A stretch of 64,000 nt of DNA from Halobacteriales archaeon YIM A00013 (GCA_025041195.1 JAKCFM010000001.1:1922001-1986000); one strand, 5' to 3'; positions 36,281-45,588 are shown, counted from the first letter of the stretch. Translations and numbers: made by a program. The notes: generated from the sequence alone by a model not told the origin.

Positions 36281-38248
36281 ATGAGCGACATACCGTCGAC
36301 AGACACCGTCGTTTATGAGCCATCACAGGAGACGATCGAATCGACGAACGTCTACGAATTCATGGCAGCACACGACATTGAAGGAATCGACGCGCTGATC
36401 GAGCGGAGTCGCGATCTGGACTGGTTCTGGGACGAACTCGTCGACTATCTCGGGATTGAGTTTTACGAGTCCTACGACGACGTCCGTGCACACGACGGTG
36501 GGCCACAGTTCACGGAGTGGTATCCCGGCGGGAAAATAAACATCGCGCACAACGTGGTCGATCGACACGGCCATCCGGAGAGCGAACACCGAAACACGGT
36601 GGCGACGATCTGGGAGGGTGAAGACGGGACCGTTCGGGAGATCACCTATCACGAGCTGTATCGACAGTCCAATCGGGTGGCAAACGCACTCGCCGAGCGA
36701 GGCATCGAGGCCGGCGACACCGTCGGACTCTACATGCCGATGGTTCCAGAAGTCGTCTCGATACTGTATGGCTGTTTCAAGGTTGGGGCGATAGCCGTAC
36801 CAATCTTCTCCGGATTTGGCGTCGACGCGACCGCAACCCGGATTTCGGATGCAGAGTGTTCAGTGCTGTTCACCGGTGATGGCTTTCTCCGCCGTGGAAG
36901 CGAGATTCACCTGAAAGACGCGGCCGATCGGGCGATCGAACAGGCTGGCCATGTCGAGCACACCATCGTCTACGACCGACTCGGTGCGGACGTGCCGTTC
37001 GATCCATCGCGGGATGCGTGGTGGGACGACGCCGTCGAATCGCAGTCGCCGTCGTTTGAAACCAGAGAACTCGACTCGACGGACGAGTCGATGTTGCTCT
37101 ACTCGTCGGGGACGACGGGAATGCCAAAGGGGATCGTCCACACGCATGCGGGCGTTCAGCTCCAGTGTGCCAAAGAGATCTACTTCGGCTTCGATCACAC
37201 GCCCGGCGATCGCTTTTTCTGGGTATCTGACATCGGCTGGATGATGGGCCCCTGGACCCTGATCGGCAATCACACGTTCGGTGGTACGGTGTTCATCTAC
37301 GAGGGGGCGCCAGATTATCCCGAGCCCGATCGGTTCTGGGAGATGATCGATCGCCACAAGCTCTCGGTGTTTGGGATCTCGCCCACGGCAATCCGCGCGC
37401 TGCGAAAGCAGGGCAACGGCTGGCTCGATGGCCACGATCTCTCCTCGCTCCGGTTGCTCGGCTCGACGGGCGAGCCGTGGGATCCAGAGTCCTGGTACTG
37501 GTTTTTCGAGGCGGTTGGCGACGGTGAGCTGCCTATCATCAACATCTCAGGTGGGACCGAGATCTGTGGCTGTTTCCTCATGCCGTTGCCGGGCATGTCG
37601 CTCAAACCGTGTACGCTTGGAAAACCAGGGCTCGGAATGGCAGTGGACATCGTCAATCAAGCGGGGACAAGCGTCGTAGACAGTAACGAACGCGGCTTTC
37701 TCGTCGCGAGGGATTCAGCTCCCTCAATGACGAAGTCGCTGTGGTCCGGCGACGACCGATATCTCGCCGAGTACTGGTCCACGTTCGAGGAGCCACCACT
37801 CTGGGACCACGGCGACTGGGCACAGAAAGACGAAGACGGCTTCTGGTTCCTCCACGGACGCGCTGACGATGCACTCAACGTGGCCGGCCGGAAGGTCGGT
37901 CCAGCAGAGGTCGAAGGAGCGCTCTTAGAATCCGAGGCCGTCAATCAGGCCGCCGCAATTGGAGCTGCCGACGACACCACCGGTACCGCCGTCGTCAGCT
38001 ATGTGATTCTTGAGGAGGGGATCGACGAGCGCGACGCCCTCCGCGAGGAGTTGACCGAACTCGTCGGAACCGAACTCGGCAAGCCGTTCCGACCGCGGGA
38101 GATCCTCTTTGTCGATGCGTTTCCCAAAACACAGTCAGGAAAGATCGTCCGGCGAGCAATTGAGGCGGTGTACAACGGCGAGGAGCTCGGTGATCTCTCG
38201 AGTATTGAAAACCCGGAAGCGATCGATCGTCTCGAAGATGCCAGGTAG
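36281..38248 (+). CDS. Acyl-CoA synthetase (acetyl/propionyl-CoA synthetase type)
   Basis: A 655-residue AMP-forming ligase. LLYSSGTTGMPKGIVHTHAG (about residues 275-294) is the P-loop-like A3 motif, INISGGTEICGCF corresponds to A5, and WFLHGRADDALNVAGRKVGP to the hinge. QSGKIVRRAIEAV near the end carries the catalytic Lys. Domain order and length match acetyl-CoA synthetase relatives. Proximity to methylmalonyl-CoA mutase and epimerase suggests propionate activation, which is inference. Confidence 0.85.
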   Translation: MSDIPSTDTVVYEPSQETIESTNVYEFMAAHDIEGIDALIERSRDLDWFWDELVDYLGIEFYESYDDVRAHDGGPQFTEWYPGGKINIAHNVVDRHGHPESEHRNTVATIWEGEDGTVREITYHELYRQSNRVANALAERGIEAGDTVGLYMPMVPEVVSILYGCFKVGAIAVPIFSGFGVDATATRISDAECSVLFTGDGFLRRGSEIHLKDAADRAIEQAGHVEHTIVYDRLGADVPFDPSRDAWWDDAVESQSPSFETRELDSTDESMLLYSSGTTGMPKGIVHTHAGVQLQCAKEIYFGFDHTPGDRFFWVSDIGWMMGPWTLIGNHTFGGTVFIYEGAPDYPEPDRFWEMIDRHKLSVFGISPTAIRALRKQGNGWLDGHDLSSLRLLGSTGEPWDPESWYWFFEAVGDGELPIINISGGTEICGCFLMPLPGMSLKPCTLGKPGLGMAVDIVNQAGTSVVDSNERGFLVARDSAPSMTKSLWSGDDRYLAEYWSTFEEPPLWDHGDWAQKDEDGFWFLHGRADDALNVAGRKVGPAEVEGALLESEAVNQAAAIGAADDTTGTAVVSYVILEEGIDERDALREELTELVGTELGKPFRPREILFVDAFPKTQSGKIVRRAIEAVYNGEELGDLSSIENPEAIDRLEDAR

Positions 38249-38685
38249 GCGAAGAATTATCATCACTGGTGCGTAAATGTCAGTATATGGATGATAACTC
38301 TTCCAGCACAGATCCGCTCGTTCCGGTGCAAATCGACGACATTGAATCCGGACAGCTCGAGTGGCGCAGAATCGGTTGTTTTCTTGCGGTAACGTTTGGG
38401 GTTTCGTGGCTTGTTGCCGTCGTGATGTATCTGACTGGCGGGATTGGATTGGAGAGCCAGCAAGCGTTTTCCGGCATCAGATACGCGACAATCTTGCTTC
38501 CGCTCTACATGTTTGGGCCCGCAATCGGAGTTATCGGAGTTACAAGGCTAACACCCCGCTCTTCAGGGCGGGGATACAGCCGACAACTCATACACTAACC
38601 ACGTTCGATGGCACTGCGGGATATTCCACGTCCAATCGTTACTTTTAATATACAATTCTTCATAACTTGTTATGAACACAGTCCG

Positions 38686-39954
38686 ATGCTGGAGACAACC
38701 CGCACATATCGAGCGAAAATCGTCAACCACTCTCAAGTGAGTGACGATCTCGATGACTGCGGGTACTCGGCATCCAAACTGTGGAACGTCGCTCGCTACC
38801 ACATCCAACAAGAATGGGATGATACTGGCGAGATTCCGTCTGAGGCCGACCTCAAGCGCGAATTGAAAGACCACGAACGATACAGTGACCTACATTCTCA
38901 GTCAAGTCAGCGTGTTCTCGAAGAGCTCGCTGAGTCGTTCACCGGCTGGTTCAAAAAACACAAGAACGGCGACACAGACGCGAATCCACCCGGCTACCGC
39001 AAACACGGCGACGAATATCCACGCTCCACCGTAACGTGGAAGCAGAAGGGTATCAAACACGATTCCAAGCACAACCAACTCCGTCTGAGCAAAGGCTTCA
39101 ACCTGAAGAACCACCGCTCAGACTTCATCCTCGTAGAGTACGAGACGCGACCGGACGTAACCGTGGAGAACATCCAGCAGGTACGAGCCGTGTGGAACGG
39201 CGACCACTGGGAACTCCACCTCGTCTGCAAGGTCGAAATTCCTGTTGAGGACGCTCCCGGCGACAACACCGCGGGCATCGACCTTGGCATCAGCAACTAC
39301 CTCGCTATCGCCTACGACGATGGGGACGCTGAGTTGTATCCAGGGAATGTTCTCAAGCAGGACAAGCACTACTTCACCCGCGACGAGTACGACACTGAGG
39401 GCGAAGACGGCCCCTCTCGTTGTGCGCTTCGTGCCCGACAGAAGTTGTCTCGGCGGAAAAACCACTTCCTGCACGCCCTCGCCAAGCACGTCGTAGAGCG
39501 GTGCATCGACCATGATATCGGTCGCATCGCCATCGGTGACTTGAGCGATATTCGTGAGGATGAGAACGGTGACTCACGGAACTGGGGCAAGCGTGGGAAC
39601 AAGAAACTCCACGGCTGGGAGTTCGACCGCTTCACGACCTTGCTCGAATACAAAGCCGAAGAATACGGTATCCTCGTTGACCGCACAAGCGAGCGAGATA
39701 CAAGCAAGACGTGTTCGTGCTGTGGTCGAAAGCGTGACGCGAATCGTGTGGAGCGTGGCTTATACGTCTGTGAGTCATGCAGTGTGACGATGAACGCGGA
39801 CGTGAATGGTGCGGTGAACATTCGCAGAAAGATAACTCAGAATCCTCCAACAGGGGATATGAGTAACGGTCGTTTGGCACGGCCAGTAGCCTACCTGTTC
39901 AACCAAACCAATGGGTCGTTCCACCCGAGGGAACAGGTGGGTTGCGAACCTTAA
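38686..39954 (+). CDS. tnpB: TnpB RNA-guided nuclease (IS200/IS605 family)
   Basis: A 422-residue protein. RuvC-I is GIDLGISNYLAIAY (about residues 195-208). The zinc finger TCSCCGRKRD...LYVCESC lies near residues 344-369, and the final RuvC Asp is in NADVNGAVNI. At the RuvC-II position the usual acidic residue after the first strand is Gly: IAIGDLSDIRED. TnpB proteins cut DNA guided by an RNA made from the element's right end and help it persist. ATG 38686 is preferred to the open frame at 38608. Confidence 0.9.
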   Translation: MLETTRTYRAKIVNHSQVSDDLDDCGYSASKLWNVARYHIQQEWDDTGEIPSEADLKRELKDHERYSDLHSQSSQRVLEELAESFTGWFKKHKNGDTDANPPGYRKHGDEYPRSTVTWKQKGIKHDSKHNQLRLSKGFNLKNHRSDFILVEYETRPDVTVENIQQVRAVWNGDHWELHLVCKVEIPVEDAPGDNTAGIDLGISNYLAIAYDDGDAELYPGNVLKQDKHYFTRDEYDTEGEDGPSRCALRARQKLSRRKNHFLHALAKHVVERCIDHDIGRIAIGDLSDIREDENGDSRNWGKRGNKKLHGWEFDRFTTLLEYKAEEYGILVDRTSERDTSKTCSCCGRKRDANRVERGLYVCESCSVTMNADVNGAVNIRRKITQNPPTGDMSNGRLARPVAYLFNQTNGSFHPREQVGCEP

Positions 39955-40106
39955 TATCCCAACGCTGAGCAAACCGAAGGTTTGCGAGGTTCGCGAATCC
40001 TCGATTCGCTCGACTCGGGAATCCTCGTCGCCAGACCATGTCTGGCGGGCAACCAGAACTGCTCTGCAGTTCTGGGGACGCCCTATAGGCCCGGGAGGAT
40101 GTCAAT
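39955..40106 (+). ncRNA. Candidate omega RNA (reRNA) region of the tnpB element
   Basis: Between the tnpB stop and the right end four perfect hairpins occur in a row: GCAAACC/GGTTTGC (39969-39985), GCGAATC/GATTCGC (39993-40009), CGCCAGAC/GTCTGGCG (40029-40047) and CCAGAACTG/CAGTTCTGG (40053-40075). TnpB guide RNAs are known to come from exactly this part of such elements and to extend past the right end into flanking DNA. The 5' end of the RNA, probably inside tnpB, cannot be placed. Confidence 0.55.
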
Positions 40107-40350
40107 TCACCACCGTAGTGGGCGTGTTTCTGGCCTGGATAACGCTCCGCGGTGAGAGCGTCTGGCCGGCCGTTATCGGACACGCCGTAATCAACACCAC
40201 GACGCCACTGGTCATCCTACTCGATGTTGATATGCCCCAGTATCTCATCGGGCCGGTGATAACTGGCGTTGTGGGCTCGGTTCCGTTTGCGGTAGTCGCA
40301 TGCTGGTTGCTGCTTCGAGACGGCTCGTTTGCCGTGCCAATGCGCGCCAC

Positions 40351-41055
40351 TCAGGAATGAATCGCAGACAGCGGGATCTGGTCTGGCTCTGGAGCCCCGT
40401 TCGACCCGATCGCAACGTCACCAACGCGGTCTGGAGCCGGGAACGCAATCGTTGCACCCGCTCGCAACGGCGCGATGACGCCACCGATGATCGTCGCCGG
40501 GGTTGAAAGCGATTCACGGAGGACGACGGTTGTTGTCGGCTCGATCTCGTGGGACTCACAGAGCGTGCTGGCCTTGGTCAACAGCATACTGTGGGTGTAC
40601 TGCTCGGTGGCCGTCTCTAGCACTGTCGCGGTCGGTTCGACGGTATCCGGTGGCGCTGTTGGATTCTCACTCCAGACCTCTCCTTCGAAGTGAGCGATGG
40701 TGGGCTGGGCTGGCACCGCTCCGTAGCCGATTCGCTTCGTCGTGGTGTCGAGCGCCGAAACAGCATCGGTCGGGCCCACGATGGCCTTCGTTCGCTCGAC
40801 CCCGTCGATCGAAACGGCGGCACCCAACAGACTGGCACCCAGGAATGTGAAAATTGATTCCGGCGCATCAGGTTCACAGAGGCCAACCCGATCACCAGCA
40901 CGAACGCCGTAATGGCGCAACAGATTGCCCACTTTCCAGGCAGTAGTACAGAACCGACGGTAATCGTACGCCCGGCCACTCGCAGCCCCCAGCAGCGCAG
41001 GCGCGTTTGAGCGCCGCTCTCTGGCCACGAGCTCACCGAGTCGATCGATCGCCAT
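40351..41055 (-). CDS. Short AMP-binding-like protein
   Basis: A 234-residue protein resembling the N-terminal region of AMP-dependent synthetases (SGRAYDYRRFCTTAWKVGNL, YGVRAGDRVGLCEPDAPESI, FTFLGASLLGAAVSIDGVER). The ATP-binding A3 loop, the hinge and the catalytic Lys are absent, so it cannot be a complete ligase. It may be a substrate-binding or regulatory relative, or a long-standing truncation. It follows the dnaJ stop by 38 nt on the same strand and overlaps the broken CPBP gene's stop by 10 nt. Confidence 0.65.
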   Translation of the reverse strand: MAIDRLGELVARERRSNAPALLGAASGRAYDYRRFCTTAWKVGNLLRHYGVRAGDRVGLCEPDAPESIFTFLGASLLGAAVSIDGVERTKAIVGPTDAVSALDTTTKRIGYGAVPAQPTIAHFEGEVWSENPTAPPDTVEPTATVLETATEQYTHSMLLTKASTLCESHEIEPTTTVVLRESLSTPATIIGGVIAPLRAGATIAFPAPDRVGDVAIGSNGAPEPDQIPLSAIHS

Positions 41056-41093
41056 GGCCGGCGTTCGCCCCCGGTGCTCGAAAACCGCTCGGT

Positions 41094-42239
41094 TTAGAAC
41101 GAGTGTTTCAGCTTCTCGAAAAAGCCCTCGTTCACGTCAATCTCCTCACCACCCGCCTCGGCGAAGTCTTCGAGCGCTGCTCGCTGTTCGTCGTTCATCG
41201 ACTCGGGAGTGACAACCTGGACGTGAACGAACAGATCACCGTCGCCACGCCGCTGGAGCCGTGGCATTCCCTTGCCGCGAAGCCGGAACTGCTCGCCGCT
41301 TTGCGTGCCGGCGGGGACGTCGAACGTCGCTGCCCCGTCTATCGTCGGCACTTCAACCTCCGCTCCAAACACCACCTGTGGGAATGAGACCGCCAGCCGG
41401 TGGTGGAGATCTGCGCCGTCGCGTTCGAACTCTGGATGGGATTCAACCGTGATCTCGACGAGTAGATCGCCGTTTGGCCCGCCGCTCTCGCTCGGTGCGC
41501 CCTCGCGTTCCAGTCGGAGGGTCTGGCCGTCCTGAATGCCGGCCGGAATGTCGACGGTGAGCTGAGTCTCGTTTCGGACCGTGCCGTTGCCACGACAGCT
41601 TGCGCAGGTTTCGGAGTGAATCGTCCCCGTCCCTTCACACTCGCGGCAGGGCTGGGTCTGTTGGACGCGCCCGAGCGGAGTCTGCTGAACGGTCGTCCGC
41701 TGGCCCTGCCCGTTACACGCCGGGCAGGTTTGTGAATCCGCGCTGGGTGGATGCCCACTGCCGTTACAGTCATCACACTGCTCGGGACGAGTGACCGTCA
41801 TCTGTGTTTCGACGCCATGATAGGCGTCTTCGAGCGAAATCGTCAGCCGCGTCTGGAGATCCTTGCCGGGGCGGGGCCCACGTCGGCGTCCGCCTTGGCC
41901 GCCACCGAAGAACTGATCGAAAATGTCACCAATGTTGCCGCCGGCACCGCCCATATTGCCGAACGGATCGCCACCAACGCCACCGCGGCCGCCATCGAAG
42001 CCACCGCGTTTTTCTGCCTCCTCGAACCGTTCGTGACCGAGCTGATCGTACGCCTGGCGTTTTTCGTCGTCGGAGAGCACCTCCTTTGCCTTTTTAACTT
42101 CCTTGAACTTTTCTTCGGCATTCGGATCGTCGCTCACGTCCGGGTGATATTTGGCCGCCTTTTTCCGAAACGCACTTTTTATCGCATCCTCGTCCGCATC
42201 ACGAGAGACCCCCAGGATATCGTAAAAATCGTCGGTCAT
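41094..42239 (-). CDS. dnaJ: Chaperone protein DnaJ
   Basis: A 381-residue type I J-protein. The J domain has AAKYHPDVSDD with HPD at about residues 32-34. A Gly/Phe-rich stretch (GGFDGGRGGVGGDPFGNMGG) follows. Four zinc repeats are present: CDDCNGSG, CPACNGQG, CRECEGTG and CASCRGNG. The C-terminal substrate-binding domain ends EKLKHSF. It stimulates DnaK in protein folding. Neither dnaK nor grpE is adjacent; grpE is at 54884. Confidence 0.95.
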   Translation of the reverse strand: MTDDFYDILGVSRDADEDAIKSAFRKKAAKYHPDVSDDPNAEEKFKEVKKAKEVLSDDEKRQAYDQLGHERFEEAEKRGGFDGGRGGVGGDPFGNMGGAGGNIGDIFDQFFGGGQGGRRRGPRPGKDLQTRLTISLEDAYHGVETQMTVTRPEQCDDCNGSGHPPSADSQTCPACNGQGQRTTVQQTPLGRVQQTQPCRECEGTGTIHSETCASCRGNGTVRNETQLTVDIPAGIQDGQTLRLEREGAPSESGGPNGDLLVEITVESHPEFERDGADLHHRLAVSFPQVVFGAEVEVPTIDGAATFDVPAGTQSGEQFRLRGKGMPRLQRRGDGDLFVHVQVVTPESMNDEQRAALEDFAEAGGEEIDVNEGFFEKLKHSF

Positions 42240-42329
42240 TCGTTAGAGAGTATTGGCCATTGAGATACTTGAAAAGAACGGCTCCAGGACGAGTGATCAA
42301 CTGGTTGCGAGAAACTGTGGCAAATGGGG

Positions 42330-43043
42330 CTACAAAAAGACCAGAATGTCCTGTAGCCTGCGCGCCAGCACGATGAGAAACGGAATGGCGATTACAACGA
42401 ACCCATTCCGCCGGTCAAGGTCGTGGAGTTGCTCCATCGCAATCGTCCAGAGGACGCCGCTCCAGAGCAGCATGATGAGGCCGAAAACGGTCGCAGCGAG
42501 CAACAGTGGGTCCGTCTGAAGTGAAGACTGTAGCACATGGGCTTCAGCCTGTGTTTCGGGAAGGGTCGCGCCGCCGTAAACCAGATAGTTCGCAATGGCG
42601 TTGGCGATCTTCGTGAGCGCTTCGGGGACGAATCCCCAGCCAACGAACGCGAACGTGCCACCAAGCGAGCCAGTCCCATCGAGCGCATAGTTGGCCACCG
42701 CGTAGAACAACAGCGAGTACAGAATCCATCCCGCTAGCGGACCGAGGAACGCAATAACGGTCATCACACCCTTGGCAACTGCGCCAACGAATCCACCGAC
42801 CGCCTCGGGATCAACCTGCTGGACGGTGGCCGTTCCCTCGACTGTGGGTGGAGTGAACGTGCCAGCGCCCTCCTCGAACGCCTTTTGGCCAATCTGACTG
42901 GTGAACTCCGCAATCGGTTGGATTGCAACAGCCGCGAGCACTGCCGTCGCGAGCACGATGAGGGCAGGGGCAAGGAGGGAGGGATGCTGCTTGCGGGCAC
43001 CGAAAAACGACTCTGGATCGGTTATGAAAGAGCGCCGGTCCAT
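42330..43043 (-). CDS. Yip1-domain membrane protein
   Basis: A 237-residue protein with five hydrophobic helices, beginning MDRRSFITDPESFFGARKQH. LLFYAVANYALDGTGSLGGT, FAFVGWGFVPEALTKIANAI and LWTIAMEQLHDLDRRNGFVV match the Yip1 arrangement. A more divergent member is at 18573. The function is unknown in archaea. ATG 43043 is chosen because it precedes the conserved TDPESFF start. Confidence 0.8.
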   Translation of the reverse strand: MDRRSFITDPESFFGARKQHPSLLAPALIVLATAVLAAVAIQPIAEFTSQIGQKAFEEGAGTFTPPTVEGTATVQQVDPEAVGGFVGAVAKGVMTVIAFLGPLAGWILYSLLFYAVANYALDGTGSLGGTFAFVGWGFVPEALTKIANAIANYLVYGGATLPETQAEAHVLQSSLQTDPLLLAATVFGLIMLLWSGVLWTIAMEQLHDLDRRNGFVVIAIPFLIVLARRLQDILVFL

Positions 43044-43210
43044 AGATGGCAGTTTGTTGGTTCCACTATTATACTCTTTCACTTGCCACCAACGTAATAT
43101 AACAATAAATTATTAAATATCAGCTTTTTCGCCCAGCTAGCTGAACAATTCACGGCAGCCCCCGAACCGCTGAACACATGAACTATTATCACACGGACAA
43201 AACTGCAGCT

Positions 43211-44131
43211 ATGGTCTCCATTGCAATGCGCGACGTAACCAAGCGGTTCGGAAGCGTCACTGCACTCGACTCGCTGGATCTGTCGGTGCATTCCGGTGAG
43301 ATTTATGGCTTTCTCGGTCCGAATGGGGCGGGGAAATCGACCGCGATCAACGTACTGCTCGATTTCGTCCGGCCGACGAGCGGACAGGCCACCGTTCTCG
43401 GCTACGATTCACAGACCGACTCCACCGAGATCAGGGCACGGACGGGCGTGTTGCCCGACGGCTATCAGCTGTACAGCCGACTCACGGGCCGCGAGCATCT
43501 GGAGTATTCGATCGCGTCCCGTGCTGCGAGTGACGATCCGGACGCAATCCTAGAGCGGGTGGGAATTGCCGAGGCGGCCGACCGGCGCGCTGGTGGCTAC
43601 TCGAAGGGGATGGCCCAGCGGCTGGCGCTGGGAATGGCGCTCGTTGGCGACCCCGAGCTGTTGATTCTTGATGAGCCCTCCACTGGTCTCGATCCCGCCG
43701 GTGCCCGTGAAATGCGCACCATCATCGAGGAAGAGGCAGCCCGCGGGGCGACGGTCTTTTTCTCAAGTCACATTCTTGGCCAGGTCGAGGCCGTCTGTGA
43801 CCGGGTTGGCATTCTACGCGAGGGATCGCTCATCGCCGAGGACACGATTGACGGGCTGAAAGCATCGATCGATTCGCGGAGCACGATCGAGGTGACCGTC
43901 GAGAATGCGCCGACGGAGATCGAACGAGAAATTCGACCGATTCATGGGGTTTCCTCGGTCGAACTGTCAGATTCGACGCTGACGATCGACACCACAGACG
44001 ACGCGAAGATGACCGTCCTGCAGGCGATCGAATCGGCCGGCGCGACGGTGAAAAACGTTCAAACGGACGACTCCTCGCTTGAGGAGCTGTTCGTCGCCTA
44101 CACGAGCGACGAGTCGGAGGTGGCCCAATGA
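43211..44131 (+). CDS. ABC transporter ATP-binding protein
   Basis: A 306-residue ATPase. Walker A is GPNGAGKST (about residues 38-46), the ABC signature region is YSKGMAQRLALG and Walker B is LLILDEPSTGLDP, followed by the switch His in SSHILGQVE. A C-terminal extension of about 90 residues (ENAPTEIEREIRPIHGVSSV onward) is typical of NosF/CcmA-like ABC-2 ATPases. It overlaps the permease gene by 4 nt (ATGA). The start may be ATG 43211 or 43226. Confidence 0.92.
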   Translation: MVSIAMRDVTKRFGSVTALDSLDLSVHSGEIYGFLGPNGAGKSTAINVLLDFVRPTSGQATVLGYDSQTDSTEIRARTGVLPDGYQLYSRLTGREHLEYSIASRAASDDPDAILERVGIAEAADRRAGGYSKGMAQRLALGMALVGDPELLILDEPSTGLDPAGAREMRTIIEEEAARGATVFFSSHILGQVEAVCDRVGILREGSLIAEDTIDGLKASIDSRSTIEVTVENAPTEIEREIRPIHGVSSVELSDSTLTIDTTDDAKMTVLQAIESAGATVKNVQTDDSSLEELFVAYTSDESEVAQ

Positions 44132-44967
44132 GTCTCACCCGCATCGCAAAGAAGGATCTCAGAGACACCAGCCGATCACGCATGCTCGGTGTCGTCGTCG
44201 TCCTCTATGTGCTGTTTACGGCCGGCGTAGCGTACATTTACACGTTGGTTCCGGCAATCGGACCGGGAGCTGGAGAGCTCTCGCTCGAACTGATTTCGTT
44301 TCTTGGAGCGCCAATCGGGCTGTTCGTTCCGATTATTGGGTTGCTGCTCGGGTTCAACGCCATTGCGGGCGAACTAGAGAGTGGTTCGATCAAGCTGTTG
44401 CTCTCAGAGCCACACACACGGTCTGACGTGGTGTTTGGCAAGTTCGTCGGTCGGTTCGTGGTGATGACGATTGCGACGCTGCTCGGATTCATCGCTGCGT
44501 TGGGAATTGTGCTGACGTTGTATACGGAACTATCGCCGGTCGTTTATGGTGAGTACGTCCTTCTCACCGTGTTGTTTGGGGGCGTCTACGTCAGCCTCGG
44601 AATTGCTGTTTCCTCACTGACCCGCTCGAAGACGAAGGCCACTGCCGGCGTCGTTGGCCTGTTCGTCGTGCTAAACTGGGGCTGGGGACTGATCGGATTA
44701 CTTCTCCATCGAGTCATTGAAGGGTCATTCATCCCACTGGGAACGGTGCCAGCCTGGTATCAGTTCTTCTCACAGGGCAGTCCAGGCGGCGCGTTCTCAC
44801 GGGTGAGCAATGCGATGCTCGACCTCCAGGGTCAGGCCCAGCAGATCGCCGTCACCGCCGACGATCCGTGGTTTCTGCAGTGGTACGTCGCACTGGCGAT
44901 ACTGTTCATCTGGATGATCGTTCCGCTGGCGATTGGCTATCTCAGATTCCAGTCGATGGACATCTGA
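44128..44967 (+). CDS. ABC-2 type (NosY-like) transporter permease
   Basis: A 279-residue membrane protein with six hydrophobic segments. It starts MSLTRIAKKDLRDTSRSRML, and PIIGLLLGFNAIAGELESGS followed by IKLLLSEPHTRSDVVFGKFV is the diagnostic cytoplasmic loop of NosY-like permeases. It forms one exporter with the preceding ATPase; the substrate is unknown. The 4-nt overlap implies translational coupling. Confidence 0.9.
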   Translation: MSLTRIAKKDLRDTSRSRMLGVVVVLYVLFTAGVAYIYTLVPAIGPGAGELSLELISFLGAPIGLFVPIIGLLLGFNAIAGELESGSIKLLLSEPHTRSDVVFGKFVGRFVVMTIATLLGFIAALGIVLTLYTELSPVVYGEYVLLTVLFGGVYVSLGIAVSSLTRSKTKATAGVVGLFVVLNWGWGLIGLLLHRVIEGSFIPLGTVPAWYQFFSQGSPGGAFSRVSNAMLDLQGQAQQIAVTADDPWFLQWYVALAILFIWMIVPLAIGYLRFQSMDI

Positions 44968-44970
44968 GCC

Positions 44971-45423
44971 TCATTTCGATTCGAAGCCAACGTGCGACCG
45001 GGTGAGCCACCAGAGCGTGGCCACAGTGAGGACGCCAACCGTGTTTGCAAGCCCATCGAACGGGTCGAGTTCGCGCGCGGTCGGCCACTGGAGCAGTTCG
45101 ATCAGGAGCCCATAGCTGATGGCGATGATACCAACCCAGCCCAATCGCCGGCGAATGGGTGGCTCAACTGGGGCAACCACGGCGTAGGCAAGCACGGCAG
45201 TCAGGCCCGCGTACGAAAACCCGTGCACCCATTTGTCGGCATCGACCAGCCCGAACGGGCCCTCTGTCAAACAGATCACGCCCGGTTGACGACAGAATTC
45301 GGCCTGCTCTTCCATTGGAACGGGTGTGTGCGAGAGCGAGAAGACCAGAATCAGAACGGCCACGACGGCGACGGTGAGATAACGCATCCAATCGGAGAGC
45401 AACCGCAACTGGATAGATGGCAT
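44971..45423 (-). CDS. VanZ-like membrane protein
   Basis: A 150-residue protein with four hydrophobic helices. The VanZ-type core is DKWVHGFSYAGLTAVLAYAV (about residues 63-82), and LIELLQWPTARELDPFDGLA is the second conserved loop. VanZ-like proteins are widespread and mostly uncharacterised; no glycopeptide link should be assumed in an archaeon. The stop is 3 nt from the permease stop on the opposite strand. Confidence 0.75.
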   Translation of the reverse strand: MPSIQLRLLSDWMRYLTVAVVAVLILVFSLSHTPVPMEEQAEFCRQPGVICLTEGPFGLVDADKWVHGFSYAGLTAVLAYAVVAPVEPPIRRRLGWVGIIAISYGLLIELLQWPTARELDPFDGLANTVGVLTVATLWWLTRSHVGFESK

Positions 45424-45588
45424 CGTCAGTATGTGAGATCCGATCGGATGAAATTCATTGTGGCCAACAGCTGCGGTCGCTGCGCACGAAGGGAACAGCA
45501 CACCGACGACGCAGTCACACCGCCCAGTTGTCCCGAAGCGTTGTGAGCTTTCGCAACTCTGTTAAACACTTGTGCCTAACCGCTCAGC

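Larger units (their letters stand above)
38546..40106 (+). mobile_element. IS200/IS605-type element carrying only tnpB
   Basis: The left end carries the hairpin CCCCGC/GCGGGG (38554-38573), a subterminal structure usual in haloarchaeal elements of this kind. The right end is GGGAGGATGTCAA at about 40093-40105. The host sequence before the left end is GGAGTTAC, compatible with a TTAC-type target. No TnpA transposase is present, so movement would need one in trans. The end points are set from where host protein reading frames stop and resume and may be off by several bases. Confidence 0.7.
38287..40360 (+). pseudogene. CPBP-type membrane protease gene disrupted by an IS element
   Basis: The N-terminal part (38287-38545) encodes MDDNSSSTDPLVPVQIDDIE, two membrane helices and ends at FGPAIGVIGVT. 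The C-terminal part (about 40107-40360) resumes with VVGVFLAWITLRGESVWPAV, IGHAVINTT and a last helix. These match the start and the SVWPAVxGHAxxNT end of CPBP (CAAX protease-like) proteins such as the intact one at 46381. About 130 middle codons, including the expected catalytic EExxxR helix, are missing, so it is non-functional. Between the parts lies the TnpB element. Confidence 0.75.
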
